Below, piece by piece: positions 1 to 5,809 of a stretch of 10,458 bases of DNA. Origin of the DNA: Anaerolineales bacterium UBA2232 (GTDB lineage Bacteria > Chloroflexota > Anaerolineae > UBA2200). The position numbers and the translations under genes were made by a program. Every line of letters starts with the position of its first letter. Within the stretch, counting starts at the first letter, position 1. The notes under the pieces are model-generated. The model saw only the letters and a list, made by a program, of their open reading frames with translations, was not told the DNA's origin and made no database searches. The DNA is taken from NCBI GenBank assembly GCA_002348045.1, contig DDYO01000113.1:1-10458 (forward strand), written 5' to 3'.

Positions 1-410
1 CGGGAGGGCGCTTGCCGACGGAGGCCGAGTGGGAGTACGCGGCCCGGGGCGGTCCGTCGAGCCGTGGGTACAAGTATGCCGGCGGCAACGATCCGGGGGC
101 GGTGGCGTGGTACAGCAGCAACTCTGGAAGCAGGACCCATCCGGTGGGGCAGAAGGCCGCCAACGAACTGGGTCTGCATGACATGAGCGGGAATGTGTGG
201 GAGTGGTGCGCGGACTGGTATGGGACATACAGTGGATTGCCTCAGACGAATCCGGTCGCGCCTGATTCCGATGGGTGGTGGCGGGTGGAACGTGGGGGCT
301 CGTGGTACCAGGAAAGCCAGTACCTCCGTGTCGCGGGCCGCATGCCGAACTCGTATTGGTCGCGTTACAGCAACGACGGTTTTCGCGCTGCCGGGTCCTC
401 TCTCCCGTGA
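1..410 (+). CDS. SUMF1/FGE-sulfatase-fold protein, C-terminal part (5' end outside window)
   Basis: The frame is open from the left edge and ends at TGA 408-410, leaving about 135 residues. Visible family signatures are RLPTEAEWEYAARGG at the left edge, GLHDMSGNVWEWCADWY in the middle and RGGSW...GFRAA near the end. Together they mark the formylglycine-generating-enzyme/SUMF1 fold, a C-type-lectin-like domain. The Cys pair that true formylglycine-generating enzymes carry just after the RGGS segment is absent (WYQESQYLR instead), so sulfatase-activating oxidase activity is unlikely. A binding or display domain is more probable. A TTG at 12 could look like a start, but it is the Leu of the RLPTEAEWE motif, so the true start lies upstream. 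The C-terminus has the layout of a DGR variable region and is followed by remnants of a DGR. Fold assignment is secure; function is not. Confidence 0.9.
   Translation, partial: GGRLPTEAEWEYAARGGPSSRGYKYAGGNDPGAVAWYSSNSGSRTHPVGQKAANELGLHDMSGNVWEWCADWYGTYSGLPQTNPVAPDSDGWWRVERGGSWYQESQYLRVAGRMPNSYWSRYSNDGFRAAGSSLP
290..405 (+). other. Possible DGR variable region at the C-terminus of the SUMF1-fold gene
   Basis: From RGGSW to GFRAA the protein carries Tyr, Gln, Ser, Asn and Asp at the positions that in DGR target proteins are usually encoded by AAC/AAT in the template. Several codons here (TAC, AGC, GAC, AAC) are one adenine change from AAC, as expected for adenine mutagenesis. The placement at the extreme C-terminus of a SUMF1/C-type-lectin-fold gene is the classical location. 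No adenine-rich template repeat is found in the window, so direct proof is missing. Ordinary divergence of a SUMF1 domain would look similar. Confidence 0.4.
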
Positions 411-452
411 GGGGCGCTGGTTTCTGATGGCTGGGTTCTGGATTCTGTAGGT

Positions 453-472
453 CTGGGGGGTACTCCCCCCGG
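453..472 (+). repeat. Perfect G6/C6 hairpin downstream of the SUMF1-fold gene
   Basis: GGGGGG at 455-460 and CCCCCC at 465-470 enclose a TACT tetraloop. C453-G472 and a T454-G471 wobble extend the stem to 8 pairs. It begins about 43 bases after the stop codon. Two roles fit: the hairpin/cruciform that lies just past the variable region in many DGRs and aids retrohoming, or a transcription terminator. No T-run follows, which argues against a standard intrinsic terminator. Confidence 0.6.
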
Positions 473-547
473 CGTGGGTGGCCGCGGCAGCGGCTCGCCG
501 GCGTGGGCCTGCGAAGGGGTAGAGTCCATGTTGGGCAGGGCTGGCCC

Positions 548-800
548 GTGAAGACGACCAAACACCTGTGTGAACGGGTCTGTGCCTGTGACAACCTGCA
601 AGGCGCGTGCCCCGTCAAGCGGGGCGAACGGGCGCCTTGCCCGGCGGGGCAAGTGGGGCCGGCCCTCGATGTGCGGCTTTGAGTTCGACGCCGAGACCGA
701 GCTGCTGTGGCTGCGGGACGAGATGCTGGCGCAGACATACCTGCCCGGCCCGTACTGGAGCTTTTACGTGCTGGAAGCCAAGCATCGCTTCGTCAGCCGG
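548..800 (+). pseudogene. Broken 5' remnant of a DGR-type reverse transcriptase
   Basis: Two frames together resemble the N-terminus of diversity-generating-retroelement reverse transcriptases. From GTG 548 one frame reads MKTTKHLCERVCACDNL. A second frame, from about 636, reads LARRGKWGRPS, then FEFDAETELLWLRDEML and TYLPGPYWSFYVLEAKHRFVS. The family pattern recalled from memory is roughly RxGKxxRPxVxxFEFxxExELLxLRxELxxGTYRPGPYRxFxIxEPKxRxIS, followed by AAPFRDRVVHHAL. Here similarity ends at about 800 and a stop follows at 816-818. All catalytic motifs, including the YxDD box, are missing. Trp replaces expected Arg twice (LLWL, PYWSF), each explicable by CGG to TGG change, as in a decaying GC-rich pseudogene. 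The frame break coincides with a hairpin-bearing extra stretch around 605-630. Family assignment is fairly confident; non-functionality is very confident. Confidence 0.72.
609..653 (+). repeat. Two adjacent hairpins at the frame break of the RT remnant
   Basis: Hairpin one is GCCCCG (609-614) with CGGGGC (620-625), loop TCAAG. Hairpin two is CTTGCCC (636-642) with GGGCAAG (647-653), loop GGCG. Compared with the spacing expected in the RT family between the DNL and ARRGK segments, about 20 bases are extra here. A gain of about 22 bases would move the reading from the first frame into the second, exactly the shift seen. The first hairpin is therefore a candidate small insertion. Confidence 0.45.
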
Positions 801-853
801 CAAGGCGCAAGGGCGTGAGGTGTATCCGTGGACGTCCGGCTGAGCCAGTAACT

Positions 854-881
854 GCCGGCCCTGCCCCGGTAGAGGGCCGGC
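854..881. terminator. 9-bp inverted repeat between the RT remnant and the convergent lipoprotein gene
   Basis: GCCGGCCCT (854-862) is the exact reverse complement of AGGGCCGGC (873-881), with a 10-base loop. It lies between the plus-strand RT debris and the 3' end of the minus-strand lipoprotein gene, so a bidirectional terminator is a natural reading. There is no T-tract on either side. It may instead be a repeat remnant. Confidence 0.4.
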
Positions 882-990
882 CTCTAAGCCCGCCTGGTCC
901 ACCCTGGCCCTGACAGCCCTCCACACGATGGCGCCCTGGATGCTCCCGCGCCGATTGAGGGTCGTTCGGCGAGACCTCCGAGCTGCCCGC

Positions 991-2067
991 CTATGGTCCG
1001 GTCACCGCCAGTCGTTCCCACGGCCAGCGCACCGGGTCAGCCTGGGCGTCCACGATCTTGGTCACCTGGCTGCCATCGCTGCGCATCCAGTAGATGGCCC
1101 ACGTTCCCCCGCGGTCCGATCGGAAGGCGATGTGCTCTCCTCCAGGCAGCCAGACCGGCACGGCGTCCGTCGCCGGATGGTCGGTCAGTCGCCGGGGGTT
1201 GCCGCCGTCAGAGCCCATCACATAGATCTCCCAGTTGCCGTCCCGCTGCGAGGTAAAGGCCAGCTTGCGGCCGTCGGGCGACCAGTCGGGATTCTGGTCG
1301 TTGGGCTCGGTACTGATCATCTTGCGGCCTGATCCATCGGCGTTGATCACAAAGATGCCGCAGTTGTTGCCGTCGCATGATCGGCAGGCGAACTGCATCG
1401 CCGTTGGGTTCCAATCCGGCTGGTCGCCCTCGGTAATCATGCGCCTTCCCTGGCCGTCCAGGCCCATGGTGTATATCTTCAGGTCAAACTGCCAGCGCGA
1501 CCAATTGATGTTACCCGACCGAAACAGCAGAGTGTAGCCGTCGTTACCCACGTGAGCATAGCCTGCCTCATTGTCGCCAATCAGCCGGCGGCGATTGCTG
1601 CCATCGATGCCCATGATGTCCACGCCGCCCCCTTCCCATGTGTAGAAAAGGACCTCCTTGCCATCGCTGGTAAAGGCTGGAAAGCCGGCTTTGCTGGCCA
1701 AGAGCCGGTTGTTGCTGCCGTCGAGACCGATCAGGTAGAGGTCGTACTCCCGCGTGGCGCGGTTCACCGTATAGGCCAGGGTGCCTTTCGGCGGCAGCTT
1801 GACCTGGGGAGCGGTCGTCGGCGGCTGCGCGGCTGCGGTACTGGAGGGCACGGACATGAGAGGGGCATTGGTGGCGGCCGGATATAGGGTATAGGTAGGA
1901 TAGAGGGTATAGGTGGGCTGCACCGTGGCCGTCGCCGTCGGAGGCGGCGTGTAGGTTGGGTAGGGCGTGTAGGTGGAAGCCGGCGCCGAGGCCGGTGGGG
2001 GCTGCGGCGCGCAGGCGCCGACCAGGAGAACGGCAATTACAAGCCCCATCATGGACGCGCGGTTCAT
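991..2067 (-). CDS. TolB-like (PD40 repeat) beta-propeller lipoprotein
   Basis: 358 residues. Residues 1-19 form a lipoprotein signal: a short basic start, a hydrophobic stretch, and VGAC with Cys19 as the lipidation site. Residues 30-90 are a Thr/Tyr/Pro/Ala-rich linker with repeated PTYT-YP units. Residues 95-345 hold six repeats ending in the pattern IYxMxxDGSxxRxL, for example YLIGLDGSNNRLL, IYTMGLDGQGRRM, IFVINADGSGRKM and IYVMGSDGGNPRRL. Two of them are preceded by PDWSPDG- or PAFTSDG-type strands. This is the TolB/PD40 six-bladed propeller, so the protein is probably displayed on the outer cell face and binds protein or glycan partners. An unusual CxxCxxxxC (Cys228, 231, 236) sits in one blade. 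ATG at 2067 is preceded by GGAGGAGG with suitable spacing. It is convergent with the left region and divergent from the nuclease/helicase operon. No partner gene is adjacent, so the exact role is unknown. Confidence 0.9.
   Translation of the reverse strand: MNRASMMGLVIAVLLVGACAPQPPPASAPASTYTPYPTYTPPPTATATVQPTYTLYPTYTLYPAATNAPLMSVPSSTAAAQPPTTAPQVKLPPKGTLAYTVNRATREYDLYLIGLDGSNNRLLASKAGFPAFTSDGKEVLFYTWEGGGVDIMGIDGSNRRRLIGDNEAGYAHVGNDGYTLLFRSGNINWSRWQFDLKIYTMGLDGQGRRMITEGDQPDWNPTAMQFACRSCDGNNCGIFVINADGSGRKMISTEPNDQNPDWSPDGRKLAFTSQRDGNWEIYVMGSDGGNPRRLTDHPATDAVPVWLPGGEHIAFRSDRGGTWAIYWMRSDGSQVTKIVDAQADPVRWPWERLAVTGP
1879..1974 (-). repeat. Low-complexity coding repeat (PTYT-YP linker)
   Basis: About 96 bases encode residues 32-63 of the lipoprotein as imperfect direct repeats of a PTYTxYP unit: two copies, a PPPTATATVQ break, then two more. 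At DNA level the plus strand shows repeated GGTATAGGT/GGTGTAGGT-like blocks. Such linkers connect lipid anchors to outer domains, and this Tyr-rich form is typical of Anaerolineae surface proteins as far as I recall. Repeat number is likely to vary by slippage. Confidence 0.7.
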
Positions 2068-2128
2068 GGGTTCCTCCTCCGGTCTTGGAGCGCCGCCAAG
2101 CTGCGCCTGCTGGCAAAAGGCAAAGTCA

Positions 2129-2166
2129 TCGCTCCCGAGTCAGCGCCAGTAGCTGCCCGGGAGTGA
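2129..2166 (-). promoter_or_regulatory. Structured 5' leader hairpin of the lipoprotein mRNA
   Basis: Bases 2129-2137 and 2158-2166 pair over 9 positions (one G-T). Inside them CAGC (2141-2144) pairs with GCTG (2152-2155) around a 7-base loop, with a small internal loop between the two stems. It would start about 10 nucleotides into the predicted minus-strand transcript and about 60 nucleotides before the start codon. It could stabilise the 5' end. I recognise no riboswitch class. Confidence 0.45.
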
Positions 2167-2182
2167 GTGCTGAGCTGGCCCC

Positions 2183-2211
2183 ATTCTACACCCTCTCGCC
2201 ACCCCTTGCAA
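2183..2211 (-). promoter_or_regulatory. Sigma-70-like promoter of the lipoprotein gene
   Basis: Read on the minus strand: TTGCAA (-35, 2211-2206), a 17-base spacer, then TAGAAT (-10, 2188-2183). The -10 has one mismatch to consensus and the spacer is ideal. Predicted transcription starts near 2176, giving a leader of about 108 nucleotides before the ATG at 2067. Confidence 0.6.
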
Positions 2212-2295
2212 CCTCTTCTGACAGGCCCCTCCCATTCGATCTGACATCTTTCTCCTGCAGAACCTGGCCGCATGGCCTGGCGAGGCTCGCCGCAA

Positions 2296-2323
2296 TTGAC
2301 ACCGCCTGCGGCGAAAGTAGAAT
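2296..2323 (+). promoter_or_regulatory. Strong sigma-70-like promoter facing the nuclease/helicase operon
   Basis: A perfect -35 TTGACA (2296-2301), a 16-base spacer and -10 TAGAAT (2318-2323) point rightwards. Transcription would start near 2330, about 430 nucleotides before the first good start codon of the operon at 2758. No other promoter of comparable quality was seen closer to that gene. It is divergent from the lipoprotein promoter, with only about 84 bases between the two -35 boxes, so one regulator could control both. Confidence 0.6.
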
Positions 2324-2395
2324 AGCCGCTGACACACTGACAGGCGACCGTTCTGCATGTCCCTCCGTTGCGATGTTGCATGGTCCGATCTCTAG

Positions 2396-2479
2396 CTGGT
2401 GAAGGAAGCCGGCTTTGTCTCGGCGATGCGGGTCGTCTCATTGGATATGTCACAACACATCGTGTTTGTGCGCCAGTAA
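2396..2479 (+). pseudogene. Possible C-terminal fragment of a SAM-dependent methyltransferase
   Basis: A 27-codon stretch reads LVKEAGFVSAMRVVS then LDMSQHIVFVRQ and a TAA stop at 2477-2479. The LVKEAGF...V...IVFVR layout resembles the last helix and strand of class I methyltransferases. A TAG at 2393-2395 interrupts the frame just upstream, where the codons before it read WSDL, and no methyltransferase core follows further upstream. No ribosome site is present. This is a weak, short resemblance and may be chance. Confidence 0.2.
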
Positions 2480-2741
2480 GACGAGGGCATACAGGTTCAA
2501 CATCTGAAAGCTGATCGCGAGCTTATTTGCGCAACTGCCCTCCTCAATGCCGTGACTCATCGTTGAGCCGGCAGCTTTAGGTAGGCGAATTGGAGGGCCC
2601 TTTCTGTATGACGCTCCGGCTTTCGTGGCCGCGGGCGTCCAAGGGTCGGGTTTAGAGACTACGCATGAGGCCATGGACACGCTAGATCGTAGGGTTTGCA
2701 TGTCGCCGGCTGCGGCCAGCAGAACCAGCGAATCGGATGGG

Positions 2742-2749
2742 GGAAGGAG
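2742..2749 (+). promoter_or_regulatory. Ribosome-binding site that sets the start of the MBL-fold gene
   Basis: GGAAGGAG lies 8 bases before ATG 2758 but only 2 bases before ATG 2752, and after ATG 2737. This selects 2758 as the start. Confidence 0.65.
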
Positions 2750-2757
2750 CGATGGTC

Positions 2758-4437
2758 ATGTCCACCACATTTCGACATGGGAGCGCGCAGCATTTCGAGT
2801 GCGAGCAGACCACGACACGCTGGTCGGGCCCCAAACAGCGGGCGCGAGAGGCCCTGGAGCAGCCAGGCGCAGGCGGTGGAACGCAGGAGCAGTTCTTGGA
2901 TCATGTCCTTGCCCGCTATCCGGAGCTATACGACAATCTGGAGTGGGTCAGATTCCACGATTTTCGCGAGCAGGGGTTTCACTACCGCATTGCTGTCATC
3001 AACGTGGCGCCCCGTCCCGACCTGCGCAAATTGCTCTTCCAGCGGCGCAGCGATCTTACGCTCCAGACGGGCTGGTACCCACTGGTGCAGGGCAGCCGAG
3101 CCAACATCCCCTTTCACTGGCGGCGCAAGCGGCTACAGGGACGAAAGCTGTTACACGTCGGTCCCTTCGGAGATCTGAAACGAATTGTGCCCATTGCCAA
3201 CAGGCCTGAGTTGGGAACGAGCTTTGCCCTGGAGGGTACGGCCGGGCGGTTGTGCCTGGACTTTGGCTACACTTGGCCGGCTGGTAACTGGGGGCCGTTT
3301 GCCTTGCGCTCTCTCTCCCACTTTCATCGTGACCATTCAGGCGGTATCTGGGATTCCATCCAAGAGGATGATTCGCCCATCGTCCTCTCGCGAGCAAGCC
3401 TGACCTACCTCTGGGCACTGGAGGGAGTCCCCCAGGCAGCCAAGGATGTCGTGGCCCTGCGCTCCATCTTGGCCGAGGACATCCCTTCCATCCCCACGCC
3501 TGACGGCGGCTGGATCGAGTTCTTCCCGGTGTACCACTGTCCTGGCGCCTATGGGATTCGCGTGACCGATTTGAACGACACTTCTGTTACATATTTGGGA
3601 GACCTTTGCGCAAAGAACGGGTTCCAAGACTTTGCCTCCCAGGCAGAGAAGCTGGTGACCGAACGTTGGGCACAAAACCGCTGGGTGCTTCTGGACGCGG
3701 CCATGGTGGGGAAACACGATCAGATTGTAGCTGAGGAGGACACTCCCGACCTCATTCTGGAGAGGATGGTTTCAGCGCTGCAGAGTCGCAACGTATTCAT
3801 TGTAAGCGACCAGCCGGAGACGCTGACCTATACCTGCGTGCAGGCCTTTGCGGCAACTAGGAAAGGAGCAGACTTTATTCGCCTGGTGCTCTCTCCGAGT
3901 CTGTATATGCTCTTGAGAGCCTTGTGGAAGCCGGTCATCCTGGGTACCCGGGACGCCGTAGACCCCTTGGTAGCCAAAACCATTGGCGCCCACTATCTGA
4001 ACTTTGCTGAGAGCCACCGGGTATACCCGCTCACGGAGGATGTGCTGTCCCGAATCCCGTCGCAGGATCCTAGCGTCATCCTCTGTTCCCCGTCCGACAT
4101 CGCAGCCCAACCGCGATTGCGGGACAGGTTAGAGCGCAGCGACGTGATCATGGTGGGCGCGTCGGCTCTGTGGCGCAAAGGCGTTCCCGCTGCGATCCTC
4201 GACGCTCTGGGGGCGAAGCCACGCCAGGTCTTGCGCGTAGCTTCGCCTGACTGGAGCTTTCACTCGGATGAGGACAGTCTGGCGACGCTTGTGCGGCGTA
4301 TCACCGATGGTGGAACGAAGGTACTGCTGTTCCACAACGTCAACAAGGCTTTGCGAAAGTTTATCCGAGACCATGGTCTTGATCCGGCGAGAGTAGAGCC
4401 TGTGTCCATGGTTGGGAAGGCGGTGGAGCTGGTGTAG
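2758..4437 (+). CDS. Metallo-beta-lactamase-fold hydrolase, beta-CASP-nuclease-like
   Basis: 559 residues from ATG 2758. The zinc-binding core is clear: HFHRDH at 188-193 (HxHxDH), a third His at VYH260, and YLGD282 as the bridging Asp, followed by WVLLDAAMVG. Residues 340-480 alternate strands and helices in a way that fits an inserted beta-CASP domain (NVFIVSD, VILGTRD, VIMVGASAL). The end, KVLLFHN (His526) then MVGKAVELV, resembles the closing His and Gly-x-x-x-E-L tail of beta-CASP RNA/DNA nucleases such as RNase J, CPSF73 and SNM1 relatives. The first ~165 residues before the core are an extra region I do not recognise. No signal peptide or membrane segment is seen, so it is cytoplasmic. 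Likely role: metal-dependent phosphodiesterase on nucleic acid. It is separated from the next gene by 142 bases, unlike the tightly coupled genes behind it. MBL fold is certain; beta-CASP nuclease is an inference. Confidence 0.85.
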   Translation: MSTTFRHGSAQHFECEQTTTRWSGPKQRAREALEQPGAGGGTQEQFLDHVLARYPELYDNLEWVRFHDFREQGFHYRIAVINVAPRPDLRKLLFQRRSDLTLQTGWYPLVQGSRANIPFHWRRKRLQGRKLLHVGPFGDLKRIVPIANRPELGTSFALEGTAGRLCLDFGYTWPAGNWGPFALRSLSHFHRDHSGGIWDSIQEDDSPIVLSRASLTYLWALEGVPQAAKDVVALRSILAEDIPSIPTPDGGWIEFFPVYHCPGAYGIRVTDLNDTSVTYLGDLCAKNGFQDFASQAEKLVTERWAQNRWVLLDAAMVGKHDQIVAEEDTPDLILERMVSALQSRNVFIVSDQPETLTYTCVQAFAATRKGADFIRLVLSPSLYMLLRALWKPVILGTRDAVDPLVAKTIGAHYLNFAESHRVYPLTEDVLSRIPSQDPSVILCSPSDIAAQPRLRDRLERSDVIMVGASALWRKGVPAAILDALGAKPRQVLRVASPDWSFHSDEDSLATLVRRITDGGTKVLLFHNVNKALRKFIRDHGLDPARVEPVSMVGKAVELV

Positions 4438-4579
4438 AGGGCCTGCCAGAAGCAGTGCTTGCTGTTGGGGGTGTGGCTGCTCGCATCATCGTGGGCGCGG
4501 AGATATCTCTCTGGCAACCACAGTGTCTAGAGAATGGTCAAGGTCGACATTGATTGAGCAAAGCACAGGAGGGCCATGC

Positions 4580-5809
4580 ATGCCATCACGTTTCGGATGG
4601 GTGGATGTAACCGAGGCCGAGCGCCAGCGGATGATGGACATCATCAAGATACTCCGCGAGCAGGACACGCGGGACGAGTTGGGAATAGGCAGTATCCGGG
4701 ACGCGTTTGCCAACTGCTTCTTCCCTGGCACCAGCACGATCCAGACTCGTGCCAGGTACATGCTCTTTGTGCCCTGGATCTACCTGAGCCTCAAGCAGCG
4801 CAGGGTTGGGTCGCTGCAGGTCGCCCAACGGGCACGCAGCGACGAGATCCGGCTGATTTATGCCCTGCTTCAGTCGGACGACACAGACGGCTTGATTGGC
4901 AAGGAGGCGAAGGACAAGCTGCAGCGCCTACCCAGCAGTGTCTACTGGTCCGGTCTGGGCTCGTGGGGCATCCGGCTTTTCCCTGGCTCGCAGGAGCAGT
5001 ACCATCGTTTCGCCGACGTGCTGCTGGCTCGACAGGGGCGGATCGAGCGTGACGACGACGGCGAGCCCGTCGATGGCGGCGGTGTACGCGACTGGGATCC
5101 CGGGCTTCCCGAGTCGCCACCAGAGCTGTTGGAGCGTGCAGACCTGACGTTGACGCCAGAGGAGGCGCATTACCTCCGTGATCGCATCCTTTTGGCTCAT
5201 CCGCAAACCTTGCTGGCCTTTGTCCTGCGGCACGGCCAGGCGGTGGAAGCCGATTTTGTCTGGGAGCACCCGGTGATGGCAGCAATCCCTGAGGAGCTGC
5301 GCCGATCTGTGACCCACGCACAGAACGTGTCCGAGACCATGTACGGGTCCGTCTTGCTCTACAACTGGATGCTGGCAGTTGAGGCAGCCAACGATCCGCT
5401 TCGGGAAGGCTATCGCCAGGCGCTGTCCAAGTGGCGCGTGTCGCTGCAGCAGCGGGAAGGCCAATTGCGGGCATGGTATGCGGACCTGGGAAAACTCTGG
5501 ACCTTGCCGGCGCTGAAGTGGGCCCGCATTCCTGAGTCAACAAAGCGCTTTGTGAACGACTGGTTGGCGCTGGTATTTTCCGCACACACGGCTGACGATC
5601 TGCTCGATCACGATGTCGGCAAGCAGCTCATTCGCCACCGCGAGGTGAGCTTGAAGGGACAGCGCTCCCGGCTGGAAAACCGGCGACAGCTCGAGCTGTG
5701 GACCGGGGCAGCGGGCACGTTCCGCCTGGACTATCGCTGGACCACTGCGCGCACGCTGAGCCGCGACATCCTCCTGGGACTAGAGAAGAGAGGCAAGCAC
5801 CATGCTTGA
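4580..5809 (+). CDS. DUF6361-like protein of the operon
   Basis: 409 residues from ATG 4580, chosen because AGGAGGG (4567-4573) sits 6 bases upstream. The same frame is open back to 4412, but that part has no ribosome site and a Cys/Arg-rich, non-protein-like composition. Residues 5-15 (FGWVDVTEAER) and 32-60 (DELGIGSIRDAF, then FFPGTSTIQTRARY) match the N-terminal signature I associate with DUF6361; PWIYLSL follows. The rest is mostly helical, rich in Trp, Arg and Leu, with no catalytic motif visible. No membrane segment or signal. The stop overlaps the next start by 8 bases (ATGCTTGA), indicating translational coupling with the PLD-fold gene. The family is functionally uncharacterised as far as I know. 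Constant company with a helicase and a PLD-fold protein suggests a structural or DNA-recognition subunit of one complex. Confidence 0.75.
   Translation: MPSRFGWVDVTEAERQRMMDIIKILREQDTRDELGIGSIRDAFANCFFPGTSTIQTRARYMLFVPWIYLSLKQRRVGSLQVAQRARSDEIRLIYALLQSDDTDGLIGKEAKDKLQRLPSSVYWSGLGSWGIRLFPGSQEQYHRFADVLLARQGRIERDDDGEPVDGGGVRDWDPGLPESPPELLERADLTLTPEEAHYLRDRILLAHPQTLLAFVLRHGQAVEADFVWEHPVMAAIPEELRRSVTHAQNVSETMYGSVLLYNWMLAVEAANDPLREGYRQALSKWRVSLQQREGQLRAWYADLGKLWTLPALKWARIPESTKRFVNDWLALVFSAHTADDLLDHDVGKQLIRHREVSLKGQRSRLENRRQLELWTGAAGTFRLDYRWTTARTLSRDILLGLEKRGKHHA

Larger units (their letters stand above)
2330..2757 (+). other. Long gene-poor leader upstream of the operon
   Basis: About 430 bases between the predicted start of transcription and the first operon gene. 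Short open frames exist on both strands but lack ribosome sites or recognisable similarity, except the methyltransferase-like tail at 2396-2479. I see no tRNA, known riboswitch, CRISPR repeat or clear terminator. It may be an untranslated leader, a small RNA, or decayed genes. Confidence 0.4.

Noticed and set aside
1..410. True formylglycine-generating enzyme (sulfatase activation)
   Set aside because: The active-site Cys pair after the RGGS motif is absent.
1568..2116. Minus-strand open frame (182 codons) overlapping the lipoprotein gene
   Set aside because: Frame-shifted shadow of the lipoprotein; the lipobox, linker and propeller repeats are all in the other frame.
2450..2701. 83-codon minus-strand open frame in the operon leader
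   Set aside because: No ribosome site, no recognisable motif, and it crosses the leader of the operon; probably a chance open frame.
2737..2757. Upstream ATG starts (2737, 2752) for the MBL-fold gene
   Set aside because: The ribosome site GGAAGGAG lies downstream of the first and too close to the second; 2758 has ideal spacing.
4500..4509. GAGATATCTC perfect palindrome as an operator
   Set aside because: Only 10 bases, single copy, with no convincing promoter next to it; chance is sufficient.
4412..4579. 56-codon N-terminal extension of the DUF6361-like protein
   Set aside because: No ribosome site at 4412, it overlaps the end of the MBL gene, and its composition is unlike a protein domain. 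AGGAGGG before 4580 gives a much better start right at the conserved N-terminus.
4791..5585. Long minus-strand open frame (264 codons) opposite the DUF6361-like gene
   Set aside because: It is an Arg/Pro/Ser/Ala-rich shadow of a GC-rich gene, with no ribosome site or motif, fully inside a well-supported plus-strand gene.
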